Shown piece by piece: positions 1 through 9,463 of a stretch of 56,356 nucleotides of DNA. The position numbers and the translations under genes are program-made. Numbering within the stretch: position 1 is the stretch's first letter; every line of letters starts with the position of its first letter. The stretch is from positions 1 to 56,356 of the forward strand of contig CAJWYM010000012.1 of NCBI GenBank assembly GCA_913049555.1. Reading direction: 5' to 3'. This DNA comes from an uncultured Opitutia bacterium. Lineage in GTDB: Bacteria; Verrucomicrobiota; Verrucomicrobiia; Opitutales; CAJWYM01. The notes below the pieces were generated by a model that was not told the DNA's origin, searched no databases, and saw only the letters and a program-made list of their open reading frames with translations.

Positions 1-6
1 CCATTC

Positions 7-2157
7 ATGACCTCAGAGACCCTTCTCTCTTGGTTCCCTCAGGAGATAGCCCAATACCCCAATTTTGTTGCCTTTTGCAAAAAAATAAATGCCTTGTCGT
101 ATGAACAAAACAAATATTATGAAAACCTTCAAAAAAGCTCCATTTTTGAAACTCTAGGTAAGATTCCTTATGAGCTTTACCGTTCTTACAATTATAAGAA
201 GTTCTCTAAGAAAACAGGACCTTTCCTAGACTCTCTATTCCATCCAGTCCACTCTGGAGATCCGTCGATTTTCAGAGAAAGAATGGTTCTCAATACTTTA
301 TATTTTCATGCGGTCACCAGCCAAAATACGAACGAATTAAGGTTCGACCTTCCATTCTATCCATTTTTTTATCGATCCTCAGAATTTGTCAAAAGCGTAA
401 AAGTCGCGATTACACAATTTTTAATCAATAAACCCAATGGCATCCCTATTTTAATGTTAGAACCGCATTCACTGTTGAGTGGAGAATGGTTGACAGCTTC
501 AATGAAGAGCAGAAAAGGAATCTTTTTTTTCAAAAATGCTAAAACTTTATGGCAATGCTTAGGCTTTCGTTCGGTCGCTGATTTAATATTTTCTAATCAA
601 TTTGGCTATATTGTTGGAGATTTATACCTTAATAAAGATTGCTTAAAGCCTGTTTCTGGATCCAATAAAGAATCCTATGAGACCTTCATTCTTAGCGATC
701 ATCCCCTTTACTTGAGTCGTAAGATTAATTTGACCAATGCAATCAAGAAATATGTGGAGGACAGTGACTCAAAAAACTTCCAAGAAGGTTGTGAAAGCCA
801 GCGATGGTTGTATCAACTAGGGGTCTGTTTAACACAAGAAATGGATGAAAGGAAATATGGATATTCTTATGCTCTAGAATTAAACCGCATCCAATCTAAC
901 AAATCTTGGTTCGCTAAATACAAAGAGGCTTTGCCCGATCATTATGAAACTCATTCGTCTAGAAACAACCTTACAAAAGATCTTCTAGGTTCAAATCTCT
1001 TGAAAAGAGCGAAGAGGAGACCTCTAATTAAGAATGGTAAAATTCGTATTGCTCATGTGGTTCCACAAATTGTAGATGGAGGGCATGCCCCCTCTAAGTT
1101 ATTGAGAACACTCGTGGATCAGGCCAATCATCAACAATTTGAAGTCAGTGTAATTTGCCACGAATCGGATGTATTACGAAAAAAAATGTATCCAAGGGAT
1201 GACTTATTTAGTAAAAGAACGATCGAGCGAGCTCCGAATACCTTAGAAAATTGGAAAAAAACAGGGGTCTCCGTTTATATTTCCAATGCTGAAGAGGATT
1301 ATATTGGGACCGCTTATGAGGTTGCCAATCATCTATCAGAGCAAAAAATAGATGTCATTGCCTGTCACGGATTCAATTCAATCAATCAAGTGATTCCGAT
1401 TGTATGCGATGTTCCAAAAAGAATCTTTGTAGAACACTCCGGTTATCCTGTGATGCCTGAATTTGACTTAGTGCTTACATCCTTGGAAGGAAATGCAAAG
1501 AAACAAAAAGCTGTATTCGACAAAATAGGAACCAAAATAGCAGATTTACCTTATGGAGTGGACTGCCGCAAAGATTGGTTAAACCACCCTCCTGACTTCG
1601 GAGCTTCCCCTCAAGTAAGAATGTTGACCACCATTTCTAACCATCTTGAAAACCGGGTATCTGGGAAATTTGCGGATACGATTGCTAAAATTTTACAAAA
1701 AGTTCCTACGGCAGTTTATATGCCCATTGGGCCAGTGGAGGATATTCCTTCTTTTAAGGATCGTTTTAAATCTTATGGAGTACAAAACCGAGTTGTTTGT
1801 TTGAACAGACAAACTAGTCCAAGCCAAATGTGCAGGGGGATGCATGTTTACTTGAATGAATTTCCATTTGGTTCTGGTATTTCTATGTTAGATGCGATGG
1901 CATCAGGGATTCCAGTGGTAACAATGTATGACGAAAAAGGCGTTATGCAGGCTAGAAATGGTGGGAATTATATGGGATTGGATCACGCGATTCAATCTCT
2001 AGACCCTGAGGATTACATACAGCTTGCAGTAAAATTAATTACGGAGGATCGCTTTTATGAAAAGTGGAAAGAACATGCTCTAAAACGATATGATCTTTTC
2101 GGTCCAAAAAGATATATTGATAATTTTGAAAAATTAGTAAGTAGCCTTTTATCATAA
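7..2157 (+). CDS. Glycosyltransferase with large N-terminal region of unknown function
   Basis: The protein has 716 residues. The C-terminal part, from about residue 345, looks like a two-Rossmann (GT-B) glycosyltransferase: it opens with IRIAHVVPQIVDGG at I346 and has FPFGSGISMLDAMASGIPVV from about residue 619. The second stretch resembles the nucleotide-sugar binding region of O-GlcNAc transferase-like and family-1 enzymes. Residues 1 to about 340 match no domain I recognise. A few residues upstream of the ATG at position 7 stay open to the window edge, so the true start could lie outside. The sugar donor and acceptor cannot be read from the sequence. With the glycosyltransferase at 6544-7707 it suggests surface glycan or protein glycosylation. 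Confidence 0.75.
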   Translation: MTSETLLSWFPQEIAQYPNFVAFCKKINALSYEQNKYYENLQKSSIFETLGKIPYELYRSYNYKKFSKKTGPFLDSLFHPVHSGDPSIFRERMVLNTLYFHAVTSQNTNELRFDLPFYPFFYRSSEFVKSVKVAITQFLINKPNGIPILMLEPHSLLSGEWLTASMKSRKGIFFFKNAKTLWQCLGFRSVADLIFSNQFGYIVGDLYLNKDCLKPVSGSNKESYETFILSDHPLYLSRKINLTNAIKKYVEDSDSKNFQEGCESQRWLYQLGVCLTQEMDERKYGYSYALELNRIQSNKSWFAKYKEALPDHYETHSSRNNLTKDLLGSNLLKRAKRRPLIKNGKIRIAHVVPQIVDGGHAPSKLLRTLVDQANHQQFEVSVICHESDVLRKKMYPRDDLFSKRTIERAPNTLENWKKTGVSVYISNAEEDYIGTAYEVANHLSEQKIDVIACHGFNSINQVIPIVCDVPKRIFVEHSGYPVMPEFDLVLTSLEGNAKKQKAVFDKIGTKIADLPYGVDCRKDWLNHPPDFGASPQVRMLTTISNHLENRVSGKFADTIAKILQKVPTAVYMPIGPVEDIPSFKDRFKSYGVQNRVVCLNRQTSPSQMCRGMHVYLNEFPFGSGISMLDAMASGIPVVTMYDEKGVMQARNGGNYMGLDHAIQSLDPEDYIQLAVKLITEDRFYEKWKEHALKRYDLFGPKRYIDNFEKLVSSLLS

Positions 2158-2191
2158 AATCTTTCAAACTTAGGATGTTTTATCAGATTCT

Positions 2192-2220
2192 TCCTTTTTA
2201 ATAGAGAATTTTAAAAAGGA
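2192..2220. repeat. Inverted repeat upstream of sufU
   Basis: A perfect 10-bp inverted repeat (TCCTTTTTAA and TTAAAAAGGA) surrounds a 9-nt loop and ends about 38 bp before the sufU start. It is not followed by a clear T-run on either strand, so it is not a textbook terminator. It may be the 3' end hairpin of the upstream gene or a leader element of sufU. Confidence 0.35.
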
Positions 2221-2258
2221 CTTGGATCCCCTTTATAATCTTTTCATCACAATGAAAA

Positions 2259-2693
2259 ATGGAAGACGATGAGTTAATTAGAGATATCATTTTGGAGCAT
2301 TATCGCGATCCTCGTAATAAAAAAAAAATCGAAGACTCCTATTGTAGTTGTCACGGTGTCAATGAGCGTTGTGGGGATCATTTAAAAATGGCCATCCAAC
2401 TTGAAGAGGTTCTATCCATTCAAATAGATCCACAAGGGTGTGCTGTCAGCACTGCATCTGCATCTATACTTGCAGAATTATTGAATGGAAAAGATCGGAA
2501 AACTTTAAATGACTGGCTCCTCAAGATGGACGAAGTATTCGAACAAAAGCGAACTTTGAATTTTGAAGAAGAAGGTGAAATTGCAGCGATTGCTCATTTT
2601 GCCTCTAAAAGCAGTCGGAAAAATTGTGCGATGCTTCCATGGAGAATGTTAGAAGGATTCCTTCATGGAAAAGACCGAATTCATTTAAGATAA
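2259..2693 (+). CDS. sufU: SufU/IscU-like iron-sulphur scaffold or sulphur-transfer protein
   Basis: The 144-residue protein belongs to the NifU-N/IscU/SufU family, which accepts sulphur from a cysteine desulfurase. The three conserved cysteines are present: C38 in ERCGD (with D40), C61 in QGCAVSTASAS and C123 in NCAMLPW. The length and the CAxLPW ending fit SufU better than IscU. No cysteine desulfurase (SufS/IscS) is adjacent, and the main SUF operon lies about 30 kb away on the other strand (33203-37785). The start is an ATG without a Shine-Dalgarno motif. The next gene follows after only 9 bp, so the two are probably co-transcribed. Confidence 0.82.
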   Translation: MEDDELIRDIILEHYRDPRNKKKIEDSYCSCHGVNERCGDHLKMAIQLEEVLSIQIDPQGCAVSTASASILAELLNGKDRKTLNDWLLKMDEVFEQKRTLNFEEEGEIAAIAHFASKSSRKNCAMLPWRMLEGFLHGKDRIHLR

Positions 2694-2702
2694 TTCCACA
2701 CT

Positions 2703-3278
2703 ATGAATTGGGAAAATCGATACATTATGAATGACATCCCTTGGAATCAAGGGGAAGCAGCACCGGAGCTGGTAGAAATACTGAAGGAAGGAATTATAAA
2801 GAATCAAATTATTGTGCCGGGCTGTGGGTTTGGACATGATTGTGCTAAGATTGCCCAAAATCAAAGTTGCCAAGTTTTAGGATTGGATCTTTCAACCACA
2901 GCCATTCGTCAAGCTGTGAACCGGTATGGATCTTTAAATAATTTGAAATTTGTTGAAGGGGATATATTTCGAGTGTCTTCTGAATTTGAAATGCAATTTG
3001 ATTGGCTTGTGGAACACACTTGCTTTTGTGCATTGAATCCTGTCGATAGAAAAAGCTATCTTGATTTTGCAACTTTTATCCTAAAGCCAAAGGCCAAACT
3101 CTTTGGAATCTTTTTCAAAGATGTCGAAGGGCATTCAGGTCCTCCCTATCCCATTTCAAAAAAAGATTTCGAAGATTTATTTTCAAAGAATTTTAACCTC
3201 CTATCTATCTGGGATGCAAAAAAGTCCTTCAAAGGACGTGAAAACAATGAATTCTGTGCCCTTTTAGAACGTTCCTAA
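2703..3278 (+). CDS. TPMT-family SAM-dependent methyltransferase
   Basis: The 191-residue protein resembles the thiopurine S-methyltransferase family. It begins with WENRY and DIPWNQGEAAPEL, a typical TPMT-like start. It has a SAM-binding motif I, VPGCGFGHD (residues 38-46), and an acidic loop LDLS (61-64). These enzymes methylate small thiols, halides, tellurite/selenite or other small substrates; which one cannot be told here. The gene follows sufU by 9 bp, and whether this means a link to sulphur chemistry is only a guess. Confidence 0.78.
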   Translation: MNWENRYIMNDIPWNQGEAAPELVEILKEGIIKNQIIVPGCGFGHDCAKIAQNQSCQVLGLDLSTTAIRQAVNRYGSLNNLKFVEGDIFRVSSEFEMQFDWLVEHTCFCALNPVDRKSYLDFATFILKPKAKLFGIFFKDVEGHSGPPYPISKKDFEDLFSKNFNLLSIWDAKKSFKGRENNEFCALLERS

Positions 3279-3367
3279 ATTTCAGTTTATTGATGGAATC
3301 TTTGTTGGTTCTATTGGATTAATGATGTATGATAGAGCGCTAATCAGTTTATCCGTTCCCAATATTT

Positions 3368-5479
3368 ATGAGTCCAAAAGAAGCAAAACCATCCTATCCC
3401 TATTTTAATCGAGAGTTGAGTTGGCTTGCTTTCAACAGGCGAGTGTTAGAACAAGCAATGAATAAGGATTACCCAATTCTTGAGCGAATGAAGTATCTCT
3501 CCTTTGTCAGCTCAAATTTAGATGAATTTTTTGAAATTCGAGTTTCTGGCCTAATGCAGCAAGTAGATTCTAACGTGAGTGAGTATGCTTATTCAGACGG
3601 TATCGGTCGCAAAGACCTACTGAAAAGAACCTTGGAAATTACTCAGAAAATGGTCAGAGATGAATATCGATGCTGGAATATGGAAATTGTCCCAGAACTA
3701 GGAACGAATGGAATTTTATTCAAAGCCAAAGGGGAATTGAATGAAAAAGAAATGATTTGGGCTGAAAAGTACTTTAAAGACGAAGTTTATCCTGTTCTCA
3801 CTCCACTGGCTATTGATAGCGCCCACCCTTTTCCTCAAATTTTGAACAAAAGCCTCAACATTATTGTTGGACTTGAGGATGAAACCGTTGTAGAAGGCTG
3901 TAAAATGGCCATTATTCCAGTTCCTCGTATTTTACCTAGAGTCATCTCAGTTGGAGAAGAAGTGGATGGTAAACAAACGTATGTTTTTTTAAGCACAATT
4001 ATTACTCTTTTCGCTCAAACGTTGTTTCCTGGGTATCCTGTATACAGTGCTCATCCATTTAGAATTACTCGAAACAATGATCTTTATATTGACGAGGAAG
4101 AAATGGACAATTTACTTACTGAGATTGAAGAGGAGCTTTGGAAAATGAGAAAAAATTCTCCTGTTCGATTAGAAATTAGCAAACAGGTGAATGACCAAGT
4201 TTTGCAAAGTTTATTAAAGGCTACCGACTTACACGAAGATTTGGTTTATAAAGTAGATGGTCCGATCAATTTATCCAGACTAATGAGTGCATACGGTGAA
4301 ATTGATCGGCCTGATTTGAAATTTGAAAGTTTTACTCCGTTTTTACCCAATTCCATTTCGGAAAGATCCAAAATATTCAATGTAATTAAAAAAGAAGATC
4401 AACTCTTGCATCACCCCTACGAATCCTTCAATCCAGTTGTTGATTTTGTGAAGCAAGCGGCTCGAGATCCACTTGTGTTTGCGATCAAACAAACACTTTA
4501 CAGGACAAGTGGAGATTCCCCCATTGTCGCCGCTTTAAAAGAAGCCAGTTTGAATGGAAAGCAAGTAACGGCTTTGATTGAACTCAAGGCTCGCTTTGAT
4601 GAGGCAAATAATATCGAATGGGCTAGGCAACTAGAAGAAGTTGGAGTCCATGTTGTTTATGGTTTAGTGGGTTTAAAAACCCACTGCAAATGTTGCTTGA
4701 TTGTTCGACGGGAATCAGATGGGCTCAGACGATATGTTCATTTAGGGACAGGAAATTACAATCCAAAAACTGCTAAATTTTACACAGACTTTAGTTATTT
4801 CACAGCCAAAAAGAGCTTTACTGGAGAAGTTGCTGATTTATTCAATACTCTCACCGGTTTTGCCAAATCTCCAAAATTTAAAAAGTTATTGGTCGCCCCT
4901 TTTAACCTTCATGATCATTTTATAAAAATGATCCGGTCCGAGGCTCAAAACGCAAAAGCTGGAAAACCCGCTAGGATCATTGTAAAAGTAAACAGTTTAA
5001 TCGATACCCCTATAATCAATGAACTTTATGAAGCCTCTCAAGCAGGGGTAAAAATTGAGTTGATTGTTCGAGGAATTTGTGGCCTCGTTCCTAACATTAA
5101 AGGAGTCAGCGAACGTATAAAAGTTCGCAGTATTTTAGGCCCTTATTTAGAGCACAGTCGTCTGTTTTATTTTGAAAATGGAGAGGGAGAACCCGCTGTA
5201 TTTATCGGCAGTTCTGATTGGATGCCTAGAAACTTCTACCGACGAATTGAGTGTGTGTTTCCAATTGAAAATCCTGATTTAAAAGCAAAGGTTTTTGATG
5301 CTTTGGATTTTGCACTCAAAGACAATGTAGCTGCAAAATTATTGAGATCCAATGGCTCATACACTCCAGCTCCAAAAGGAAGGGGTAAAAAAGAATTCAG
5401 TTCACAAGACCATTTCGTAAAAACTGCAAACTTGGAGCGGGAAAAAGAAAAGGATCAAGAACCGTTATCCCCTTTATAA
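3368..5479 (+). CDS. ppk1: Polyphosphate kinase 1
   Basis: The 703-residue protein is full length for Ppk1, which reversibly polymerises ATP gamma-phosphate into polyphosphate. The N-terminal domain is clear ([19 protein letters not shown], then [14 protein letters not shown]). The two catalytic histidines fall at H439 in LKTHCKC and H458 in [11 protein letters not shown]. Their spacing of 19 is the same as in E. coli (H435 and H454). The C-terminal tail after residue 675 is charged and low in complexity. The start is an ATG with no Shine-Dalgarno motif. The gene stands 9 bp before a HAD hydrolase, so the pair is probably co-transcribed. Confidence 0.96.
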   Translation: MSPKEAKPSYPYFNRELSWLAFNRRVLEQAMNKDYPILERMKYLSFVSSNLDEFFEIRVSGLMQQVDSNVSEYAYSDGIGRKDLLKRTLEITQKMVRDEYRCWNMEIVPELGTNGILFKAKGELNEKEMIWAEKYFKDEVYPVLTPLAIDSAHPFPQILNKSLNIIVGLEDETVVEGCKMAIIPVPRILPRVISVGEEVDGKQTYVFLSTIITLFAQTLFPGYPVYSAHPFRITRNNDLYIDEEEMDNLLTEIEEELWKMRKNSPVRLEISKQVNDQVLQSLLKATDLHEDLVYKVDGPINLSRLMSAYGEIDRPDLKFESFTPFLPNSISERSKIFNVIKKEDQLLHHPYESFNPVVDFVKQAARDPLVFAIKQTLYRTSGDSPIVAALKEASLNGKQVTALIELKARFDEANNIEWARQLEEVGVHVVYGLVGLKTHCKCCLIVRRESDGLRRYVHLGTGNYNPKTAKFYTDFSYFTAKKSFTGEVADLFNTLTGFAKSPKFKKLLVAPFNLHDHFIKMIRSEAQNAKAGKPARIIVKVNSLIDTPIINELYEASQAGVKIELIVRGICGLVPNIKGVSERIKVRSILGPYLEHSRLFYFENGEGEPAVFIGSSDWMPRNFYRRIECVFPIENPDLKAKVFDALDFALKDNVAAKLLRSNGSYTPAPKGRGKKEFSSQDHFVKTANLEREKEKDQEPLSPL

Positions 5480-5488
5480 AAATCCCAA

Positions 5489-6133
5489 ATGATCCAAAAA
5501 AAGCACAGACACATCATCTGGGATTGGAATGGTACTTTAGTGAATGACACCGCTTTCTGTACCGAACTCCTAAATCAATCCCTTCGCAAATACAACTTGC
5601 CAGAAATCAATATTTGCGATTATCAAAATCGATTTCATTTTCCAGTGGAATCCTTTTACAGGGAACTAGGGTTCTTGGAGCGAGGAGTTACCTTTGAAGA
5701 AATCAGTTTCCTTTTTATTGAAAATTATCGATCTGGATGGGAACATTGTCTCTTACAAGACGAATCCATTGAGATCTTTGATCTATTAAAACAATGTGGG
5801 AAAACGCAATCTATACTTTCTGCAAGCAAACAAGGGCCGTTAGAGGAATATATCGATCATTTTAATATTCGACATCATTTTACGGATTTAATAGGGGTTC
5901 AACACCACTATGCAAGTGGTAAAGAGGCCGAGGGACTGGCTTGGATTCGAGAAAAAAATTTGAATCCCAATGAGATGCTTTTAATTGGAGATACTGTTCA
6001 TGATTATGAAGTCGCCCAACATTTGGGCACAGATTGTATTCTAGTTTCTCACGGCCATTATTGTAGAGAAAGATTAGAGTCCACCGGTGCTTTGATTATT
6101 GATTCATTTAGAGAACTTTTAGAGGATCTATGA
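5489..6133 (+). CDS. HAD-superfamily phosphatase (phosphoglycolate phosphatase-like)
   Basis: The 214-residue protein is a HAD hydrolase with a helical cap. Motif I is DWNGT at residues 12-16: D12 is the nucleophile, while the second aspartate of the usual DxDGT is N14. Motif II is the serine in ILSASKQ, and motif III/IV is IGDTVHDYEVA near residue 166. Such enzymes act as phosphoglycolate phosphatase or general phosphomonoesterases; the substrate is not determinable here. It starts 9 bp after ppk1. Confidence 0.8.
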   Translation: MIQKKHRHIIWDWNGTLVNDTAFCTELLNQSLRKYNLPEINICDYQNRFHFPVESFYRELGFLERGVTFEEISFLFIENYRSGWEHCLLQDESIEIFDLLKQCGKTQSILSASKQGPLEEYIDHFNIRHHFTDLIGVQHHYASGKEAEGLAWIREKNLNPNEMLLIGDTVHDYEVAQHLGTDCILVSHGHYCRERLESTGALIIDSFRELLEDL

Positions 6134-6208
6134 TTTAATTATTGACTCAACGGAAGATCTGCAACGTACTAAGACTTTTATATTTAACAACAAATCATTT
6201 TATAATTT

Positions 6209-6409
6209 ATGTCAGTTGAAGTCAGAATACGCAAAGGAGAACCTGTTGAACGTGCGCTTCGTCGCCTAAAAAAGCGTCTGGATCGCGAAGGAGTCATTCG
6301 AGATGTTCGTGCTAAGCGCTATTTCGAGAAACCTTGCGAAACCAAGCGTCGCATGATGAAAGCGGCTCGATTCACAAATATGATTCGTCTTCGTCACGAG
6401 AACCGATAA
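6209..6409 (+). CDS. rpsU: 30S ribosomal protein bS21
   Basis: The 66-residue, very basic protein matches bS21, a small-subunit protein near the anti-Shine-Dalgarno end of 16S rRNA. The start (MSVEVRIRKGEPVERALRRL) and the arginine/lysine-rich middle are typical of the family. The leader before the ATG is AT-rich with no Shine-Dalgarno motif, which is relevant because bS21 affects initiation on such messages. A strong terminator follows the stop within 15 bp. Confidence 0.96.
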   Translation: MSVEVRIRKGEPVERALRRLKKRLDREGVIRDVRAKRYFEKPCETKRRMMKAARFTNMIRLRHENR

Positions 6410-6422
6410 TCATCGAATTTTT

Positions 6423-6452
6423 AAAAGCTCGGATTGTTTCCGAGCTTTTTTT
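6423..6452 (+). terminator. Rho-independent terminator after rpsU
   Basis: A perfect 11-bp stem (AAAAGCTCGGA with TCCGAGCTTTT, 6423-6433 and 6439-6449) has a 5-nt loop and runs into a T tract. It sits 13 bp after the rpsU stop. Confidence 0.9.
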
Positions 6453-6543
6453 GTGCCTTTAACCAAAAAGTCATTGAATCCCTCCCTGCTCTAAAAATAC
6501 CTCTCTTATAAAATAAGATCGATCTTGCATCAGGAATTTGACT

Positions 6544-7707
6544 TTATCCATGCTCCTTTGTTTCTTTTAAAATCTGATCGGCTCGGTGACTCCATGTGTG
6601 ATTTTCAAGGGCAAAATCTCTGGCATTTAAAGCAATTTCCTCTCGATTCTTAGGATTCTCATTATAAAAATCAACTTTATCTGCTAGTTCCTCAGGGTTT
6701 AAGTAATTGATAGAATTCAATTCCGTTCTATTCATCTCAGACACAAAACTGCTTTCATTTGTCAGTGTCAAACTACCATTCAACATGGAATTAAAAATTC
6801 TTTCGTGAGCACCATGCATAAACATAAATGATATGTTAACAAACATCTTATAATTACCAATCTGATCGAGCAATTGGCTGTATGGAAGGGGTCCCTTGCA
6901 GGAATGGTTGACAAAAGATGCAAATTCCCAACCCTCTCCATAAATATCAACATGAATTCCTTGGCGGTCTAAACCTTTCAAAATTTCGAACCTTTTTTTA
7001 GCCCTTACATAAGATTCAAGAGAAATCAAAAGCTTGGAATAAATTTCAGCCTTGTTTCCCAAGGAAAATAAAGGTTCCACAATGGATTCCAGTTTTTCAA
7101 AAGTTTCATGGACAGACAACCATTCATCGCCTTCAATCAAATCCACTGCATTCGTTAAAAAATCTTTCACAAAAGGATCTGAATCTTGCCAGGAATGATA
7201 AATTGTATCGGGATCGTTTCCTGAACCTGCAAACATCAAATTATTTTCTCTATCCTTAAATCGCTTGTGCGCATTCGTCCCCTTACTGCCCCCATGAGGT
7301 AGAAAATTGAAGCGCCCTGGTATTTTGAAAATTGATGATAAACTATCTAGATGTTTTTTATCCACCCAAAATGTAGTCGGATTATTTTGAGGGATTTTTG
7401 CGAAACGAATTGCATGGTAAATAGGGTGATCTACAAACAATGAAGCGTATGTAAGTCCGGATAAATCATAAATAGATTTACCATTTATGTTAAACTGACC
7501 ATCCCCGTTGATTCCAAATATTAATCTTGGTTTCCCATATTGAAAAGCAGCACCCAACTCTTTTTGAACTTTATTAATATCTCCGAAGGCATTAATTATA
7601 AACACCTTATATCCCAAAATTGAAAAACCCTTGGCTAAATCTTCAATAAAATAGACATTGGCTCCATAATTTGAAATGGGCCTAAATAAAACAATGCACT
7701 TCTCCAT
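6544..7707 (-). CDS. Glycosyltransferase family 1-like / CgeB-type protein
   Basis: The 387-residue protein starts with a Rossmann-like segment (MEKCIVLFRPISNYGANVYF). It ends with a region like the Glyco_trans_1_2/CgeB family, including HERIFNSMLNGSLTLTNESS followed by a conserved glutamate-rich helix. Such proteins are GT-B glycosyltransferases, often acting on spore-coat, capsule or O-antigen sugars. No signal peptide or membrane segment is visible, so it is probably cytoplasmic. The substrate is unknown. It is preceded on its strand by a 174-bp gap with no clear promoter or terminator. Confidence 0.7.
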   Translation of the reverse strand: MEKCIVLFRPISNYGANVYFIEDLAKGFSILGYKVFIINAFGDINKVQKELGAAFQYGKPRLIFGINGDGQFNINGKSIYDLSGLTYASLFVDHPIYHAIRFAKIPQNNPTTFWVDKKHLDSLSSIFKIPGRFNFLPHGGSKGTNAHKRFKDRENNLMFAGSGNDPDTIYHSWQDSDPFVKDFLTNAVDLIEGDEWLSVHETFEKLESIVEPLFSLGNKAEIYSKLLISLESYVRAKKRFEILKGLDRQGIHVDIYGEGWEFASFVNHSCKGPLPYSQLLDQIGNYKMFVNISFMFMHGAHERIFNSMLNGSLTLTNESSFVSEMNRTELNSINYLNPEELADKVDFYNENPKNREEIALNARDFALENHTWSHRADQILKETKEHG

Positions 7708-7881
7708 TTATAATGAAAATAAGCCTAAATTCGGACGAGTCGAATCTTTTGTAAATTTCTGGAAAATATGACTTTTAGGAATACGATCAGAATTGCGGGT
7801 ATGGTCTACACAACTAGTAAAATAGGATTCTAAAAGTAAGAATAAACCTTTTATCTAGAAAAAAGTTTGTCAAAAAACTCG

Positions 7882-9354
7882 CTAATTGCGAATTGTAAGA
7901 AACTTATAAATCCCCTTTTCAAGAACATAAAATCCATTCATTCCAATTCTTAAATTATCTTTACAATCATTCAAGCTAGATACTGGAACACGATTGATCT
8001 CAATAATGACCATTCCAAGCTTAAAACCCCTTTCATAAGGGGAACCCTTTTCAATGTTGGAAACTACAACTCCGTTGACGTCTTCGTCAATCTCGTAATT
8101 CTTTCGATGAACGGTGTCTAACTCAGACACCTCAATACCCTTGATAATCTCAAACGTTTTCTTCTTTTTGCCAGCAGATAGGGTCTCTAAATCACCTAGA
8201 GTCACTTTTAAAGTAAGTTCCTCGGATTCCCTGATCAAGGTGACTTCAACATCCGCTCCAGGGCTGATTTGGGAAACATTCAACCTGAGGGCATCCGAAT
8301 CTTTAATACTTACACCCTGAACTGCAACAATCACATCCCCGTATTTGATTCCAGCTTCTTCAGCAGGGGTTCCTGTTTGAACATGCTCGACAAAAGAACC
8401 CTGATTGTTGGGCAAATTAAAATAGCTCGCCAATTCATCCGTTAAATTTTTGATTTGAACTCCGAGATAACCTCGACGAACCTCACCTTGATTGACTAAA
8501 GAAAGCATGATACTGCGAGCCATTTTGATTGGTATGGCAAAACCAATTCCAATGTTTCCTCCCGAACGAGACAAAATGGCAGTATTCACTCCAATCAATC
8601 TCCCTTTTGAATCCACCAAAGCACCGCCAGAATTTCCCATGTTAATAGAGGCATCTGTTTGGATGAAATTTTCGTAAGATTTACCGCCCAATATGTTAAG
8701 AGAGGATCTTTCCTTCGCTGAAACTATCCCCATGGTTACAGTGAGACCCACACCCATAGGATTGCCAACTGCAAAAACAACGTCCCCAACCTTTAAATTG
8801 TCGCTATTTGCCATTTTAATAAAAGGCAAACCCTCTTCTGCAATTTTCAATACAGCCACATCCGTTTGAGGATCAGAACCAACCAACTCGGCTTCAAATT
8901 TCCTTCCATCTGCTAAACTGACTTCAATCTTATCTACATTGTCCCCTCGTTCCCCCTCAATTACATGATTGTTGGTTAAAATGTAACCATCTTCAGAGAT
9001 AATGACACCACTCCCTAATCCAAGAGGACGAAATTCCTCTTTATCTCCAGTATGATCTCCTGATTCAGGGCGTATTCTGTCGTGAGGAATGCCAAAAAAG
9101 CGATGCATAAATTCTTGTCTCTGATCCATCGAAGCTGAGTTCATCTTTACCTTTGTGCTCACAGAAACAACAGCTTTTTGTGGACCCTCAAGAACATCAG
9201 AATAACTGTTTACAGTGGAATCCTGATTTCTTTCGATCACAGAATCATCCAATTGAATAGATTCCTCAGAAATACTAGCAGCAAGAAAGTAGGGAATGAA
9301 GCAGCTAATTAAAAAAGGGGAACGAAACTTTTTATTTAAAAATTTATTAATCAT
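7882..9354 (-). CDS. degP: Periplasmic HtrA/DegP serine protease (paralog 1)
   Basis: The 490-residue protein has a hydrophobic N-terminal signal (about residues 12-27) and a trypsin-like domain. The catalytic triad is H130 (TNNHVIEG), D165 (QTDVAVLK) and S242 (MGNSGGALVD). Two PDZ domains follow: one near residues 290-380 beginning YLGVQI, and a shorter one near residues 410-480. Members degrade or refold misfolded periplasmic proteins. The second PDZ domain is divergent. A paralog lies at 46960-48414, so this genome has at least two HtrA proteins. The gene is single on its strand and followed by a glycosyltransferase. Confidence 0.92.
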   Translation of the reverse strand: MINKFLNKKFRSPFLISCFIPYFLAASISEESIQLDDSVIERNQDSTVNSYSDVLEGPQKAVVSVSTKVKMNSASMDQRQEFMHRFFGIPHDRIRPESGDHTGDKEEFRPLGLGSGVIISEDGYILTNNHVIEGERGDNVDKIEVSLADGRKFEAELVGSDPQTDVAVLKIAEEGLPFIKMANSDNLKVGDVVFAVGNPMGVGLTVTMGIVSAKERSSLNILGGKSYENFIQTDASINMGNSGGALVDSKGRLIGVNTAILSRSGGNIGIGFAIPIKMARSIMLSLVNQGEVRRGYLGVQIKNLTDELASYFNLPNNQGSFVEHVQTGTPAEEAGIKYGDVIVAVQGVSIKDSDALRLNVSQISPGADVEVTLIRESEELTLKVTLGDLETLSAGKKKKTFEIIKGIEVSELDTVHRKNYEIDEDVNGVVVSNIEKGSPYERGFKLGMVIIEINRVPVSSLNDCKDNLRIGMNGFYVLEKGIYKFLTIRN

Positions 9355-9463
9355 GACCTACATGAGAAGAGGACTTTTAATTTATTCCTGAATAATCAAA
9401 TCCAGTATTTAAAAGTTCCAATTAAAAAATGGACTGTTTTTCTCAACATAAAATTAGGAAATT

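Noticed and set aside
6142-6172. Possible TTGACT -35 box ahead of rpsU
   Set aside because: The -10 candidate TACTAA is 19 bp away and matches poorly; too weak to call.
7771-7837. Imperfect inverted repeat ACTTTTAG...CTAAAAGT between the HtrA and glycosyltransferase genes
   Set aside because: The 51-nt loop and 8-bp arms are weak and no T-run is seen; not supported as a terminator.
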